A stretch of DNA of 23,840 nt. Source: a virus. The first letter of the stretch is position 1. The number at the start of each line of letters is the position of its first letter. The notes under the pieces are model-generated. The model saw nothing but the letters and a program-made list of their open reading frames with translations. It had not been told where the DNA came from and did not search any database. Positions 23,817 to 23,840 of this stretch are shown here, piece by piece. The stretch lies in IMG/VR virus record IMGVR_UViG_3300006104_000074, positions 1 to 23,840 of that record; one strand, written 5' to 3'. The translations under genes and the position numbers were made by a program.

Positions 23817-23840
23817 CCATGAGTAACAGTCCATGAGTAA
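23817..23840 (+). repeat. Tandem 14-bp duplication at next gene start
   Basis: CCATGAGTAACAGT at 23817-23830 is followed directly by CCATGAGTAA up to the window edge. The ATG in the first copy (23819) meets TGA after five codons, so the next gene probably begins at ATG 23833 and continues beyond the window; its product cannot be judged. Confidence 0.7.

Noticed and set aside
1-23840. tRNA genes, CRISPR arrays, IS elements or integration sites
   Set aside because: No cloverleaf-like gap, regularly spaced repeat array, transposase, integrase or att-like site was seen; all gaps are under 80 nt.

Overview
The window is a gene-dense, AT-rich segment of a tailed dsDNA phage genome. Every gene I can support is on the + strand, genes are packed with 1-14 nt overlaps or short gaps, and TAA, TAG and TGA all act as stops, so a standard bacterial code fits. 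Terminase, portal and a T4-style set of baseplate proteins point to a lytic phage with a long, probably contractile, tail. The host cannot be told from the sequence. No integrase, tRNA, rRNA, IS element or CRISPR array was seen.

Left part (1-7577), nucleotide and DNA metabolism: a 5'-truncated QueE-like radical SAM enzyme and a GTP cyclohydrolase I (FolE), both early steps of the 7-deazaguanine (preQ0) pathway that some phages use to modify genomic DNA; a small winged-helix protein; a small unknown; a SWIM zinc-finger protein; a protein with a sigma-70 region 2-like segment; a ssDNA-binding protein with a very long lysine/acid block tail; a RecA/UvsX-type recombinase preceded by a terminator-like hairpin; an unknown protein; dUTPase; and an unknown just before the terminase.

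Middle (7567-13019), packaging and accessory genes: terminase large subunit with an N-terminal zinc ribbon, a small HNH nuclease, a RuvC-like resolvase, two unknown proteins, a degenerate 2H-phosphoesterase (anti-CBASS Acb1-like) protein and an MmcB-like PD-(D/E)XK nuclease. Two proteins in this block share a motif ending HPNSK.

Right part (13032-23840), virion morphogenesis: portal, two unknown connector-position genes, a T4 gp26/gp51-like baseplate hub or assembly protein with an overlapping +1-frame ORF and a strong hairpin at the overlap, a tape-measure-like protein, a membrane-segment plus lytic-transglycosylase tail protein, a tail-tube-initiator/baseplate-like protein, a gp53-like wedge protein, a gp27-like hub and a gp5-like OB-fold spike. 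Major capsid protein, protease, sheath and tube are not here, so head and tail genes are split across the genome.

The observations most worth a second look are the Acb1-like protein that has lost its second catalytic histidine and carries the shared HPNSK motif; the frame-overlap plus hairpin in front of the tape-measure gene; the repeated 13-14 bp tandem duplications at gene starts and stops; the block-charged SSB tail ending in an acidic run plus Phe; and the divergent sigma-like protein.
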